A stretch of 64,000 nucleotides of DNA from Pontibacter silvestris (GCF_020907275.1 NZ_JAJJWI010000009.1:142890-206889), one strand, 5' to 3'. Numbered from the stretch's first letter, positions 52,193 to 62,248 are shown. Translations and numbers: made by a program. The notes: generated by a model not told the origin, from the letters alone.

Positions 52193-53596
52193 TTAAATAT
52201 GTATAGCGCGATTTTCCGTTGCGGCTAAACACGCTTCTTTCATTGCTTCTGTGTAAGTTGGGTGTGCATGGCTCATACGCGCAATATCTTCTGCTGATGC
52301 ACGGAATTCCATTGCTACCACCGCTTCGGCAATCATATCAGCAGCACGTGGGCCAATCATATGTACCCCCAGAATTTCATCTGTTTCTTTGTCTGCCAGC
52401 ACTTTTACAAAACCGTCTGTGTCCATAGAGGCCTTCGCACGTCCTGACGCTTTAAAAGGGAATGAACCGGATTTATAGGCTCGTCCCTGCTCTTTCAGTT
52501 GCTCTTCCGTAAAGCCAACGCCAGCCACTTCCGGCCAGGTATACACCACTCCCGGAATCAGGTTATAGTTAATGTGCGGCTTCTGACCAACAATCTGCTC
52601 TACTACCAACACACCTTCTTCCTCGGCTTTATGTGCCAACATAGCACCACGCACCACGTCGCCAATTGCATAAATACCTGATACGCTGGTTTCTAAATAA
52701 TCGTTTACGGCAATCATACCGCGTTCGCCCATTTGCACTCCTGCATTCTCCAAGCCTAAACCTTCTGTGTATGGTTTACGACCTACAGAAACAAGTACAT
52801 AGTCACCTTCAAACGTAACCGTTTCTCCTTTAGGATTCTCAGCAGTTACTTTTACTACTTCGCCTTCGTTAGTTGCCCCTGTTACTTTGTGGCTAAAGAA
52901 GAACTGGAAACCTAAGGTTTTCTTTAGTACACGCTGCAATTCTTTACCTAATGCTTTATCCATAGTAGGGATAATAGAATCCATATACTCCACTACAGAT
53001 ACTTTAGCACCTAAACGTGCATAAACTGAACCAAGCTCAAGCCCGATTACTCCACCACCTATGATGATAAGATTCTTTGGCACTTCTGTTAGAGACAAAG
53101 CCTCTGTAGAAGTAATAATACGCTTCTTGTCTATTGGCAGGAAAGGCAATGACGTGGGTTTAGAACCAGTGGCAATAATGGTTTTGTCAGTTTCAATCTC
53201 CTGCTCATTACCATCTACACCTGTAACTTTAATTTTGTTCTTTGTTACAAAAGAGCCACGTCCAAAGTAGGTATCAACCTTGTTCTTTTTCATCAGGTAA
53301 GTAATACCGTCGTTATTCGACTTAACTACTTCCGCCTTACGCTTGATCATCTGCTGCATGTTTACTTTCAGATTCTCCAGCTCAATGCCATGCGTTTCGA
53401 ACGTATGCGATGCACTGTGGAAGTGCTCCGATGAATCGAGCAGTGCTTTAGACGGGATACACCCTACATTCAGGCAGGTACCACCTAATACATTATATTT
53501 TTCAACGATAGCGGTTTTAAGGCCTAACTGTGCGCAACGTACTGCTGCCACATATCCGCCAGGACCAGAACCGATAACTACAACATCGTATTTCAC
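52193..53596 (-). CDS. lpdA: Dihydrolipoyl dehydrogenase (E3)
   Basis: E3 reoxidises dihydrolipoyl groups of 2-oxo acid dehydrogenase complexes with NAD+. The 467-residue flavoprotein has the FAD motif GSGPGG (residues 9-14), redox disulfide C41-LNVG-C46, NAD motif GGGVIGLELGSVYARLGAKVSVVE, the GDVVRGAMLAHKA segment, and the C-terminal SHAHPTYTEAMKEA with the catalytic His/Glu. It is on the same strand as odhA and odhB, but a pseudogene-bearing 485-base gap intervenes. Confidence 0.95.
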   Translation of the reverse strand: MKYDVVVIGSGPGGYVAAVRCAQLGLKTAIVEKYNVLGGTCLNVGCIPSKALLDSSEHFHSASHTFETHGIELENLKVNMQQMIKRKAEVVKSNNDGITYLMKKNKVDTYFGRGSFVTKNKIKVTGVDGNEQEIETDKTIIATGSKPTSLPFLPIDKKRIITSTEALSLTEVPKNLIIIGGGVIGLELGSVYARLGAKVSVVEYMDSIIPTMDKALGKELQRVLKKTLGFQFFFSHKVTGATNEGEVVKVTAENPKGETVTFEGDYVLVSVGRKPYTEGLGLENAGVQMGERGMIAVNDYLETSVSGIYAIGDVVRGAMLAHKAEEEGVLVVEQIVGQKPHINYNLIPGVVYTWPEVAGVGFTEEQLKEQGRAYKSGSFPFKASGRAKASMDTDGFVKVLADKETDEILGVHMIGPRAADMIAEAVVAMEFRASAEDIARMSHAHPTYTEAMKEACLAATENRAIHI

Positions 53597-54081
53597 TTTT
53601 ATATAGTTAAGAGTTAAAAGTATGAGTTAAGAGTTATTTAATACTGCTTAACATCTTTTGTAATTCTATACAGGCTTTATGTATACTCTTGAAAGCTGTA
53701 TCTTCAATTAAATTAACAGCATATAACAATCGTAGCCAATAACTTGTTGCGTGAGCTTCCTCCAGAACAACATGTAGCTTTGAAAAAACCTGGTTTAGAC
53801 TGTGCCACAACTGCTGCTTCTGTATTAGCACCTATAGTAGCACCTTTCTTACCAGTTACTTTGCCAAAACAAATTCCTGTTTTCCTTTTCAGGAACAAGT
53901 AAAGCTTTGTAATCCTTATTAAAATTGAAACGCCTTCTACGCTACAATACTATCAACCATTACATTATAGTTAAGAGCTGAGAGATACAAGTTTATAGTT
54001 GCTACGCAGTATTTACAAAAGCATCTGGCCTAACTCATAACTTTCAACTCTTAACTGCGCTTACTTAGTGCGCAAGCGGCA
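53597..54081. other. Gap between lpdA and odhB, with inverted repeats and a pseudogene
   Basis: These 485 bases hold the S23-type pseudogene (53634-53898). Outer flanks carry an imperfect inverted repeat: GTTAAGAGTTAAAAGTATGAGTT at 53606-53628 (one indel and one mismatch against the complement of 54032-54055). A related TAGTTAAGAG fragment lies at 53970-53979. Such arrays may mark an interspersed repeat bounding the pseudogene. Confidence 0.5.
53634..53898 (-). pseudogene. S23-type four-helix-bundle protein, frameshifted
   Basis: Two overlapping frames join to one known family. One frame (53713-53898) reads GICFGKVTGKKGATIGANTEAAVVAQSKPGFF, and the other (53634-53831) continues SKLHVVLEEAHATSYWLRLLYAVNLIEDTAF...ACIELQKMLSSIK. 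Together they match four-helix-bundle proteins related to the 23S rRNA intervening-sequence protein (SIGANIEEA, ARETRYWLRLL). The shift lies at the A6 run 53783-53788 (T6 on the coding strand). The N-terminal quarter is also damaged or missing. Here it is a relic between odhB and lpdA. Confidence 0.75.
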
Positions 54082-55620
54082 CTAGACGCCCAGCAACAAA
54101 CGCATTGGATCCTCCAGCAGCTCTTTTACGCGTACCAGGAAGCTTACTGACTCACGACCATCGATGATACGGTGATCATAAGAGAGCGCTAAGTACATCA
54201 TTGGGCGAATCTCCACCTGGCCGTTTATAGCCACCGGACGCTGTACAATGTTGTGCATTCCCAGTATAGCTGACTGCGGCGCATTGATGATCGGAGTAGA
54301 CATCATGGAACCGAACACACCACCGTTGGTAATGGTAAAAGTACCACCCGTCATTTCTTCGATAGACAACTTACCGTCTCGTGCTTTCTTTGCCAGGCGA
54401 ATCACCTCTTTCTCAATGCCATCTAGTGTCAGGCTCTCCGCATTACGGATAACAGGCACAACCAGCCCCTTCGGAGAAGAAACCGCAATAGAAACATCAC
54501 AGAAATCGTTGAACACTATTTCATTTCCGTCGATTTGTGCATTAACAGCCGGCCACTCCTGCAAAGCAACTGTACAAGCCTTTGTAAAGAAAGACATAAA
54601 GCCAAGGCCTACCTCGTGCTTCTCTTTAAATTTCTCTTTATACTTTGAGCGGATGTCCATGATCGGCTTCATGTCTACTTCATTGAAAGTAGTCAGCATT
54701 GCCGTTTCATTTTTCACCTGTACCAGACGGCGGGCAACTGTTTTACGCAGTGAGCTCATTTTTTCACGGCGCTGGTTACGGTCACCACTTGCGGCTGACG
54801 CATCGGCAGCAGCTTCTTGCTTAAGAGCAGGGGCAGCAGCTGGTTTTGCGACAGGCTTTTGTGCATTTTGCGCATCTTCTTTCGTGATGCGGCCATCACG
54901 ACCAGTACCTTGTACATCAGCCGGGTTAACACCTTTTTCAGAAAGAATCTTACCTGCAGCAGGAGATGGCGTACCAGAAGCATAAGTCTGATTTCCGTAA
55001 CCTGTAGCAGCGGCAGGTTGTGCAGCTGGCTGCGCAGCAGGTTTAGCAGCACCCGCTGAAGCTCCTGTTGTAATATAGCATATAGTAGCACCAATTTCAA
55101 GTGTATCGCCTTCCTGCGCTACAATTTCTAAGGTACCAGCCGCCTCAGCTGGCAGTTCAAATGTAGCTTTATCAGACTCAAGCTCACATAGAACTTCGTC
55201 CATATCTACATAAGCCCCATTTTGCTTTACCCAACTGGCTACCGTTACCTCAGTGATAGATTCACCTACAGCCGGTACTTTGATTTCTACTCTCTCCCCA
55301 GTGCCAGATGCAGCAGCTGGTTGTTCTGTAGCAGCAGGCTGTGCAGCCTCAGCAGCAGGAGCAGCAGGGCTTGCCGGAGCAGCTCCATCCTGATCAATCT
55401 GGCAGATAGTGGCACCTACCTCAATAGTATCTCCTTCCTGTGCTACAATTTTTAAAATGCCTGCAGCTTCGGCTGGCAATTCAAAAGTGGCTTTATCAGA
55501 TTCCAACTCGCAAATCACCTCATCCATTTCTACACGGTCGCCGTCTTTCTTCAGCCATTGGGCTATAGTTACCTCAGTAATCGATTCGCCTACGGCAGGC
55601 ACTTTAACTTCTAAACTCAT
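54082..55620 (-). CDS. odhB: 2-oxoglutarate dehydrogenase E2 with two lipoyl domains
   Basis: The 512-residue dihydrolipoyl succinyltransferase has two tandem lipoyl domains (residues 1-75 and 109-184), with lipoylated lysines K43 and K151 in identical [13 protein letters not shown] contexts exactly 108 residues apart. Ala/Pro-rich linkers follow, then a peripheral subunit-binding domain ([29 protein letters not shown]), then the acyltransferase core ending [15 protein letters not shown] (HxxxD-G). E. coli SucB has one lipoyl domain, so this one is longer than that form. Partner odhA is upstream at 55730; a hairpin lies in the 109-base gap. Confidence 0.96.
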   Translation of the reverse strand: MSLEVKVPAVGESITEVTIAQWLKKDGDRVEMDEVICELESDKATFELPAEAAGILKIVAQEGDTIEVGATICQIDQDGAAPASPAAPAAEAAQPAATEQPAAASGTGERVEIKVPAVGESITEVTVASWVKQNGAYVDMDEVLCELESDKATFELPAEAAGTLEIVAQEGDTLEIGATICYITTGASAGAAKPAAQPAAQPAAATGYGNQTYASGTPSPAAGKILSEKGVNPADVQGTGRDGRITKEDAQNAQKPVAKPAAAPALKQEAAADASAASGDRNQRREKMSSLRKTVARRLVQVKNETAMLTTFNEVDMKPIMDIRSKYKEKFKEKHEVGLGFMSFFTKACTVALQEWPAVNAQIDGNEIVFNDFCDVSIAVSSPKGLVVPVIRNAESLTLDGIEKEVIRLAKKARDGKLSIEEMTGGTFTITNGGVFGSMMSTPIINAPQSAILGMHNIVQRPVAINGQVEIRPMMYLALSYDHRIIDGRESVSFLVRVKELLEDPMRLLLGV

Positions 55621-55674
55621 ATTATTCTTTTGATTATGAATTACAAATTATGAATTACGAATGAATCATGAATA

Positions 55675-55707
55675 ATGGGTATAAAAGAAACTACCTTTTA
55701 TACCCAT
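55675..55707. repeat. 13-base inverted repeat between odhA and odhB
   Basis: ATGGGTATAAAAG (55675-55687) and CTTTTATACCCAT (55695-55707) are exact reverse complements with a 7-base loop. No T-tract follows on the minus strand, so it is not a typical terminator; it may stabilise or process the transcript. Just before lie two copies of ATTATGAATTAC (55634-55645 and 55649-55660). Confidence 0.6.
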
Positions 55708-55729
55708 CAATTTTCATCCCTTTCTTATT

Positions 55730-58483
55730 TTATGCAAACGCACGTGCTACTATTTCCTGCTGCTCTTTTACGTGTACCTTCATATAACCAGTAGCTGGAG
55801 ACGCACTTGGTTTACGAGAAATCACGTCTTCTATCTGGTGTCGCATTAGGCGCAGAATGTAGGTCCAGGCTCCCATGTTCTCTGGTTCTTCCTGTACCCA
55901 GTAAATTTTGGCGTTATTATACTTTTGCAGTTCAGCCTCCAGTTGCACTTTAGGGAATGGCGCCAACTGCTCCATACGAATAATAGCCACATCATTGCGT
56001 TTGTTATTCTGTTGCTCTTCCAGTAAGTCAAAGTATATTTTGCCTGTGCACAGTAATACTTTCTTCACTGAACCAGCCTCTGCATAATCGTCGCCAATCA
56101 CTTCCTTAAACCCTCCGGAGGTAAAGTCTTCTATTGGAGAGCTCACCAATGGATGACGCAGCAACGATTTAGGCGACATGTTTACAGCTGGCTTACGGAA
56201 AGGTAATGCCAACTGACGCCGCAGCATGTGGAAGAAGTTTGCTGGCGTAGTAATATAAGTAACAAAGATGTTGTTTTCAGAAGCAAGTTGCAGGAAGCGC
56301 TCAGGACGGGCGTTAGAGTGCTCAGGTCCTTGGCCTTCATAGCCATGCGGCAATAACATCACAACTCCGTTCATACGCTGCCACTTAGACTCTGTGGCTA
56401 CAATAAACTGGTCAATCATTACCTGGGCACCGTTGGCAAAGTCTCCAAACTGGGCTTCCCATATTACCAGGGCATTAGGGTTAGCCATAGCATAACCAAA
56501 CTCAAAACCCAGCACACCATACTCAGAAAGCAATGAGTTGTAGATCTCGAGGCTTGCCTGATTTTCGTTTATGTGATTCAGGTTGTTGTAAGGAGCACTG
56601 GTAGTAGCATCGCGTAGCACTGCATGGCGATGAGAAAAAGTACCACGTTGCACATCCTGTCCACTTAAACGAACAATTTTACCTTCCGCCAGAATAGAGC
56701 CATAAGCCAGCAACTCACCTGCTGCCCAGTTAAGAGCCTTCGTGTCAAAGAACATCTCCTTACGGTCTTTCAGAAGCTTTTCTATCTGTTTTAGTGGTTT
56801 AAAGCCTTGTGGTACAGAAGTCAGTGCTTTAGCAACCTGCTCAATTACATCAGCAGAGATAGCTGTTTCCGGCGACTGATTGAAGTCTTCCGGATTTGAG
56901 CGGCGCAATGCCTGCCAATCTTTTTCCAGCACCTGGTAGTTGTAAGGCAAAGGCTTTTGCTTTACCATGTCTAAGCGGTCCTGCAGCATTTGGCGGAACT
57001 CTTTATCCATGTTGTCTGCCAGTTCTGCATTTACTTCGCCACTACTAATTAACTGCTTATTATAAACCTCGCGCGGGTTAGCATGCTTAGAGATAATGTT
57101 GTAAAGCTGTGGCTGCGTGAACTTAGGCTCGTCAGACTCGTTATGCCCGTGACGACGGTAGCATACCATATCAATAAAGATATCGTTCTGGAACCTCTGA
57201 CGGTATTCTGTAGCCAGACGTACAGCAAAGACGACTGCTTCAGCATCATCACCGTTTACGTGCAATACCGGAGCATCTACAATTTTAGCAACGTCTGTAG
57301 AATAAATAGAAGATCTGGCATCTTCAAAATCAGTTGTAAAACCGATCTGGTTGTTAATTACAAAGTGAATAGTACCACCTGTCTGATAGCCATTAAGCTT
57401 TGACATTTGTGTTACCTCGTACACTATGCCCTGACCAGCCAAAGCTGCATCCCCATGAATAAGGATTGGCACGATCTGGCGAGGGTCTTTATCGTACATG
57501 CAATCAATTTTAGCACGCACAAAACCTTCCACTACTGGGTTTACCGCCTCCAGGTGAGATGGGTTAGGAGCCAGTTTCAGGTTCACTTTATGACCAGAAG
57601 GTGTCTCCACCTCTGAAGAAAAGCCCATGTGGTACTTTACGTCACCATCTCCATAAGTAAGGTCAGGTACAGCTGTACCTTCAAACTCAGAGAAGATTTG
57701 CTCATAGGTTTTACCCATGATGTTAGCCAGCACATTAAGGCGGCCACGGTGCGCCATACCAATTACAACTTCTTTGGCTCCCAGCTCAGAAGCTTTATCA
57801 ATAATGGCGTCAAGGGCTGGTATAGTTGTTTCGCCACCTTCTAATGAAAAGCGTTTCTGGCCTAGAAACTTCGTATGCAGGAAGTTTTCAAACACTACTG
57901 CCTCATTCAGTTTAGAAAGAATGCGCTTCTTATATTCTATACCTGGGTTAAAGCTCAGGTATTCTTTTTCAATTTTATCCTGAATCCAGTGCAACACCTC
58001 AGGATCGCGGATGTACATATACTCGTAGCCAATGCTACTTTCATAAATCTTTTGTACTGCCGCAATAATGTCTCTTAGTTTGGCCGGGCCAATACCAATA
58101 ATTTCCCCAACCTGAAAAACTGTATCTAAATCAGCATCTGTTAAGCCAAAATCTTTCAGATCGAGTAAAGCTTTGCGGTCTTTGCGCTCCCGAACCGGGT
58201 TTGTTTTTGAGCGTAAGTGACCACGGGAGCGGTAAGCGTAAATAAAGTTACGCACTGCAACCTCTTTTTCTGACTCTCCTTGCGCTACGGCACCGGAGGT
58301 AGCTGGAGTAGCGGTTACGTCCTTAGCTGACTGGCCATTACTGCCATAAGCTGTGGAAAAATCATAACCTTCAAAAAATTTGCGCCAGCCAAACTCTACC
58401 GACTCCGGGTCCTGCTGATAGGACTTATATAGCTCATCGATATAATCTCCGTGCGCGTTTGCGATATAAGAATATTTATCCAT
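55730..58483 (-). CDS. odhA: 2-oxoglutarate dehydrogenase E1
   Basis: The E1 thiamine-diphosphate enzyme of the TCA-cycle complex decarboxylates 2-oxoglutarate. The 917-residue length is normal for SucA/OdhA. Visible parts are an N-terminal region (FGWRKFFEGYDF) typical of homologues, the ThDP-binding core (GMAHRGRLNVLANIMGK, VNPVVEGFVRAK, IHGDAALAGQGIVYE, RRHGHNESDEP), and the C-terminal transketolase-like domain (LPHGYEGQGPEHSNARPERFLQ). It heads the odhA-odhB pair; lpdA follows further on. It has a good promoter at 58512-58541. Confidence 0.97.
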   Translation of the reverse strand: MDKYSYIANAHGDYIDELYKSYQQDPESVEFGWRKFFEGYDFSTAYGSNGQSAKDVTATPATSGAVAQGESEKEVAVRNFIYAYRSRGHLRSKTNPVRERKDRKALLDLKDFGLTDADLDTVFQVGEIIGIGPAKLRDIIAAVQKIYESSIGYEYMYIRDPEVLHWIQDKIEKEYLSFNPGIEYKKRILSKLNEAVVFENFLHTKFLGQKRFSLEGGETTIPALDAIIDKASELGAKEVVIGMAHRGRLNVLANIMGKTYEQIFSEFEGTAVPDLTYGDGDVKYHMGFSSEVETPSGHKVNLKLAPNPSHLEAVNPVVEGFVRAKIDCMYDKDPRQIVPILIHGDAALAGQGIVYEVTQMSKLNGYQTGGTIHFVINNQIGFTTDFEDARSSIYSTDVAKIVDAPVLHVNGDDAEAVVFAVRLATEYRQRFQNDIFIDMVCYRRHGHNESDEPKFTQPQLYNIISKHANPREVYNKQLISSGEVNAELADNMDKEFRQMLQDRLDMVKQKPLPYNYQVLEKDWQALRRSNPEDFNQSPETAISADVIEQVAKALTSVPQGFKPLKQIEKLLKDRKEMFFDTKALNWAAGELLAYGSILAEGKIVRLSGQDVQRGTFSHRHAVLRDATTSAPYNNLNHINENQASLEIYNSLLSEYGVLGFEFGYAMANPNALVIWEAQFGDFANGAQVMIDQFIVATESKWQRMNGVVMLLPHGYEGQGPEHSNARPERFLQLASENNIFVTYITTPANFFHMLRRQLALPFRKPAVNMSPKSLLRHPLVSSPIEDFTSGGFKEVIGDDYAEAGSVKKVLLCTGKIYFDLLEEQQNNKRNDVAIIRMEQLAPFPKVQLEAELQKYNNAKIYWVQEEPENMGAWTYILRLMRHQIEDVISRKPSASPATGYMKVHVKEQQEIVARAFA

Positions 58484-58511
58484 AAATTGTGGTACTGCTG
58501 TATGTATAAGG

Positions 58512-58541
58512 CAAATTTAAAAGTATTATTAAAAAAACAAA
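58512..58541 (-). promoter_or_regulatory. Bacteroidetes promoter of odhA
   Basis: On the minus strand TTTG (complement of 58538-58541), an 18-base spacer and TAAATTTG (complement of 58512-58519) fit the -33/-7 consensus. A 6-base inverted repeat TTATGC-N6-GCATAA (58542-58559) adjoins it on the upstream side, a possible regulator site. Confidence 0.6.
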
Positions 58542-58559
58542 TTATGCTTATTCGCATAA

Positions 58560-59117
58560 ACAAATACACCTAATTTTCAAACTAATAAAACCCCTGTTAA
58601 ACGCTTGTAAGGTACAAAATACATCCTTCCCCTCCTGAAATTATTTTCCATTTTTTTTTAATGGTTTATTGTATCTTCCTTAGGTATATATAACGCGGTT
58701 TCTTTTATGGCCATTTACCTTCCTCATACATATGTTTTTCTTTGATGATATATTAGCTTAGTTCCGGCCTTACACTGTCATAAGGTATAAGGAAAACTTA
58801 CCTAAAGGGTTTCCATAAGTCAAAAGCACTGATTTATCAACAACACGAAATTAGATTGCTCCCCAATAGAACTCATGTTACTTATTCCGGTTCTATACAA
58901 CTAAAATATACTGTCTAATACCTTAGAATACTAGATATAGGTTTAGACAAAGACTAGTATTGCTTAAGCAGCATGTTACTTTATGGCAAAAGTATTCCTA
59001 TACTTCCAGACATATATTTTTTAGATTTATACTATCAAATTGGATTTTCATCTGGCATGCAAGGCAGGAAAAGTAAAGCTGCTGCTACCTTATCATTCAA
59101 ATAAAACGGCACAGGAC
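58560..59117. other. Gene-poor, A/T-rich stretch
   Basis: About 560 bases with no convincing ORF, RNA, repeat or terminator. There is a long T9 run (near 58655), and a 10-base palindrome TGCTTAAGCA at 58961-58970. Some of the region may be the upstream part of the WYL-like gene (if the TTG at 59040 is its start) or decayed sequence. Confidence 0.5.
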
Positions 59118-59423
59118 ATGTACAGCACTTTGTTAGAGGAACTATCAAGAGCTGTTGGAGCCAGACTAATCATCCAGTTCAGCTACAATGGCATAACGTA
59201 CGAAGTGGAACCCCACCTCCTCGGCCGTGACATGAACAATCAGGACTGTCTGTGTGCCTGGCTTACCAATGTCAGTGGCAAAGAAACTGACCTGAACGGA
59301 TGGAGGTGCTTCTTGCTGCAAGATATAAGGGACCTTCGTGCGCTGGAGCAGCGCTTTTGCCACACCCGCCCAGGGTACAAGCCGTATGACGACTCTATGA
59401 CCCGCATTTATTACAGAACCTGA
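59118..59423 (+). CDS. Short protein resembling a WYL-domain
   Basis: I use the ATG at 59118 (101 residues); a TTG at 59040 would add 26 residues of less protein-like sequence. The text LLEELSRAVGARLIIQFSYNGITYEVEPHLLGRDMNNQDCLCAW...GWRCFLLQDIRDLRALEQRF resembles the WYL fold (VePhxLG followed by a short beta-hairpin), although the WYL tripeptide itself is absent. It ends with PGYKPYDDSMTRIYYRT. WYL domains are ligand-sensing parts of defence regulators, but no helix-turn-helix is attached here. It precedes the Vsr-like gene by 73 bases. Confidence 0.5.
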   Translation: MYSTLLEELSRAVGARLIIQFSYNGITYEVEPHLLGRDMNNQDCLCAWLTNVSGKETDLNGWRCFLLQDIRDLRALEQRFCHTRPGYKPYDDSMTRIYYRT

Positions 59424-59496
59424 TCTTAATCCCTACACTGTAGCCGGCACTAATTCCTGCTTAGGACTGTTCTTCCTTTGCGTATTAAAGGCAAAC

Positions 59497-59982
59497 TTGG
59501 CAAAGAAGAAACCATACACGAAGTATAAATTACAGAAAGCCCAAACACCTCTTACGGCACAGGAAAAGATTAGTCGCTATATGCGCGGTAATAAGTCCAA
59601 AAACACCAAACCTGAGTTAGCCTTAAGACAGGCGTTATGGCAAAAAGGCTTGCGCGGCTATCGCGTACATTGGCCCAAAGCTCCGGGTAAGCCTGACATT
59701 TGTTATCCTTCCAGGAGATTGGCTGTCTTTGTTCATGGTTGCTTCTGGCACCGATGCCCCTATTGCCAGCCTGCAATGCCTAAAACAAATTTCAGCTTTT
59801 GGCAAAACAAGTTTCAGAAGAACACCAGCCGGGATGCTCGCTACAAACACCTATACCGGGAGGCTGGTTGGCAGCAAGTGGTTATATGGGAGTGCCAGTT
59901 ACGACACAACTTAGATGGATGCCTTACTCTAATAAAAGAGCTACATAAAGGAGTGCCCGACCCTTCGGAACTGGCAGCCTGA
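59497..59982 (+). CDS. vsr: Very short patch repair endonuclease (Vsr-like), orphan
   Basis: Vsr nicks next to T:G mismatches that arise when 5-methylcytosine deaminates. The 161-residue protein has the family landmarks: MRGNKSKNTKPELALRQALWQKGLRGYRVHWPKAPGKPDICYP (catalytic aspartate in GKPDI), LAVFVHGCFWHRCPYC (His and Zn-Cys region), NTS-RDARYKHLYREAGWQQVVIWECQLR. The start is a TTG at 59497, because the ATG at 59581 would cut off conserved residues. No dcm-like cytosine methyltransferase gene is present anywhere in the window, which is unusual, since Vsr normally accompanies one. Confidence 0.85.
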   Translation: MAKKKPYTKYKLQKAQTPLTAQEKISRYMRGNKSKNTKPELALRQALWQKGLRGYRVHWPKAPGKPDICYPSRRLAVFVHGCFWHRCPYCQPAMPKTNFSFWQNKFQKNTSRDARYKHLYREAGWQQVVIWECQLRHNLDGCLTLIKELHKGVPDPSELAA

Positions 59983-60147
59983 GCTTTTGCCATAGTGCAT
60001 TTTTCTTCAGATTCGCTCCACTTTCCTGATTATCCATAGTATAAATGCTGTTCAGAAGGCGCTTAGGAAATGGTCCTCACGCTCCATTAACAGCATATGT
60101 AGAAAATTTGCTTAAATTAAGCACTGCAAACTAACCTAATTTTCTTT

Positions 60148-61866
60148 ATGAAAAACCACTTACCGCTGCTGGCTGTGTTAGCCATGCTGGCTTTTGGTTG
60201 TAACGAAAGCTCCAGAACGGTTTCTGATTCTGATGAAAACGCAGCTGCCACCGATAGCACAAACCTTCAGCCTGCCCTGCAAAGTATTACAACAACAGAT
60301 ATTCTGAATTACACTACTGTACTGGCCTCCGATGCGTTTGAAGGACGTGCCCCTGGTACGGTAGGAGAAGACTCTACCGTTAATTATCTTACACGCCAGT
60401 TTGAAAAAATAGGCCTGCAGCCAGGCAACCCTGATGGCACTTATGTGCAGAATGTACCTATGTTCGGATATACTGCGCAACCTAAAGCATCTTTTACGGT
60501 AGGAGGAAAAACTATTAACCTTAATTTTCCTGATGATTATGTAGCCGTATCCCGACGGTTTATACCTAATATAAACATCAGGAATTCTGAGATGGTGTTT
60601 GTAGGTTATGGCATCATGGCACCAGAATATGGCTGGGATGATTACAAAGGTTTGGACGTGAAAGGCAAAACTATTGTGATGCTCGTAAACGATCCGCCTA
60701 TACCGGACCCAGATAATGCAGCAGAACTTGACAGTAGTATGTTCGGCGGCAAAGCTATGACTTACTATGGCCGTTGGACTTACAAATATGAGATTGCAGC
60801 TGAAAAAGGTGCTGCCGCTGCCGTTATCATTCATGAGACAGGGCCCACTGGTTATCCTTACGAGGTTGTTTCAGGTAGCTGGAGCCGCGAGAACTTTGAC
60901 ATTAGCAACGTTAATAAAAATATGGATAAAGCTGCTGTAGAAGCCTGGATTACGACAGAAAAAGCAAAGCAGTTGTTATCTGCCTCGGGCAAGAGCCTTG
61001 AGCAACTTAAAGCTGCAGCCCTTAGCAAAGACTTCAAACCTGTTCCTTTGAATGCTACGGCTACTTTTAATATTAAGAATACTCTAAGAGAAGTAGAGTC
61101 TAAAAATGTAATTGCCAAACTGGAAGGTGCTGACCCGGAGCTTAGAACTGAGTATGTGGTTTACTCTGCACATTGGGACCACTTAGGCAAAGACGAAACA
61201 CTACAAGGTGACCAGATATATAACGGAGCCCTTGACAATGCAACTGGTACTGCTGGTTTGCTAGAACTGGCTGAAGCTTATACCATGCTACCTCAAAGGC
61301 CAAAACGCTCAATACTTTTCCTGGCTGTCACAGCCGAAGAAAAAGGCTTATTAGGCTCAAAATACTATGCAACTAATCCTCTTTACCCGCTAAACAAAAC
61401 ACTGGCTAACATAAATATGGATGCGCTAAATGCTTATGGACCAACAGAAGATGTGATTGTAGTTGGTTTTGGTAATTCTACCTTAGAAGATATACTGGCA
61501 GAAGAGGTAACGAAACAAAACCGTCATATTGTACCCGAAGCAACTCCTGAACATGGTTCTTACTATCGCTCCGACCACTTTGAATTTGCCAAGCAAGGTG
61601 TGCCGGCTCTTTATGCAGAGTCAGGGGTTATAGCCAGAAACCAACCTGCAGATTATGTACAAAAGTTCCAGGAGAATTATACAGCTAATGATTATCATAA
61701 ACTTAGTGATGAAATACATAATGACTGGAACCTTAATGGCGCTGTGGAAGACTTACAGTTGTTCCTGCGCGTTGGTTACAGAGTAGCCAACACCGATACT
61801 TATCCTGAATGGAACGAAGGTACAGAGTTTAGAGCTAGGCGTGAAGCAATGCTCAACGCGAAATAA
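60148..61866 (+). CDS. M28-family metallopeptidase lipoprotein with inserted PA domain
   Basis: The 572-residue protein has a lipoprotein signal ([12 protein letters not shown]). Zinc-peptidase residues are in order: SAHWDH (His), [10 protein letters not shown] (Asp), AEEKGLLGS (Glu base and ligand), NMDALNA (Asp) and YRSDHFEF (His). The region between about residues 110 and 290 ([42 protein letters not shown]) is a protease-associated domain. Such peptidases trim N-terminal amino acids; this one probably acts on the outside of the cell. It stands alone. Confidence 0.92.
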   Translation: MKNHLPLLAVLAMLAFGCNESSRTVSDSDENAAATDSTNLQPALQSITTTDILNYTTVLASDAFEGRAPGTVGEDSTVNYLTRQFEKIGLQPGNPDGTYVQNVPMFGYTAQPKASFTVGGKTINLNFPDDYVAVSRRFIPNINIRNSEMVFVGYGIMAPEYGWDDYKGLDVKGKTIVMLVNDPPIPDPDNAAELDSSMFGGKAMTYYGRWTYKYEIAAEKGAAAAVIIHETGPTGYPYEVVSGSWSRENFDISNVNKNMDKAAVEAWITTEKAKQLLSASGKSLEQLKAAALSKDFKPVPLNATATFNIKNTLREVESKNVIAKLEGADPELRTEYVVYSAHWDHLGKDETLQGDQIYNGALDNATGTAGLLELAEAYTMLPQRPKRSILFLAVTAEEKGLLGSKYYATNPLYPLNKTLANINMDALNAYGPTEDVIVVGFGNSTLEDILAEEVTKQNRHIVPEATPEHGSYYRSDHFEFAKQGVPALYAESGVIARNQPADYVQKFQENYTANDYHKLSDEIHNDWNLNGAVEDLQLFLRVGYRVANTDTYPEWNEGTEFRARREAMLNAK

Positions 61867-62248
61867 TAGTTAGGTACAGTTTATTTCTTGAAGCTGAAGC
61901 TCTTTACATATGGTATTTTTCATTACCCCTGTTTACTTTGGCAAGAAGTTAAGCCACTTATTAAGCAGGTAGTTGAGTGCACTATTGAGAGTTACTTTAT
62001 CTTCCTAATCTGATTCCCAGGTAGCAGTAGTAAATCAAGAATATTCATTTACTTACAATTGCATTGTTATGATGAAATGCTTCAACTTAAGATCAAAGGT
62101 TATTCATGTATAAATACAAGCTCCTTACACTTTATTCCTTTACATTCACCTTTAAAACAGACAACTTTATGCCCTAATTTAGACCATATTATTACACCAC
62201 TCGTATAAATAAGTACAAAAACAATCTATTGAATAAACTGAACACGCT
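61867..62248. other. Intergenic, A/T-rich, 382 bases
   Basis: No ORF, repeat or RNA is recognised. The following small gene needs a promoter here, but no convincing TAnnTTTG with spacing was found. Confidence 0.5.

Noticed and set aside
53634..53898. Programmed frameshifting to make an intact S23-type protein
   Set aside because: A T6 slip could in principle do it, but the N-terminal part is also missing or damaged, so decay is simpler.
59118..61866. A defence island around Vsr and the WYL-like protein
   Set aside because: No helicase, nuclease cluster, methyltransferase, toxin or integrase is present; a peptidase and an RNase D-like gene follow, so two small genes do not make an island.
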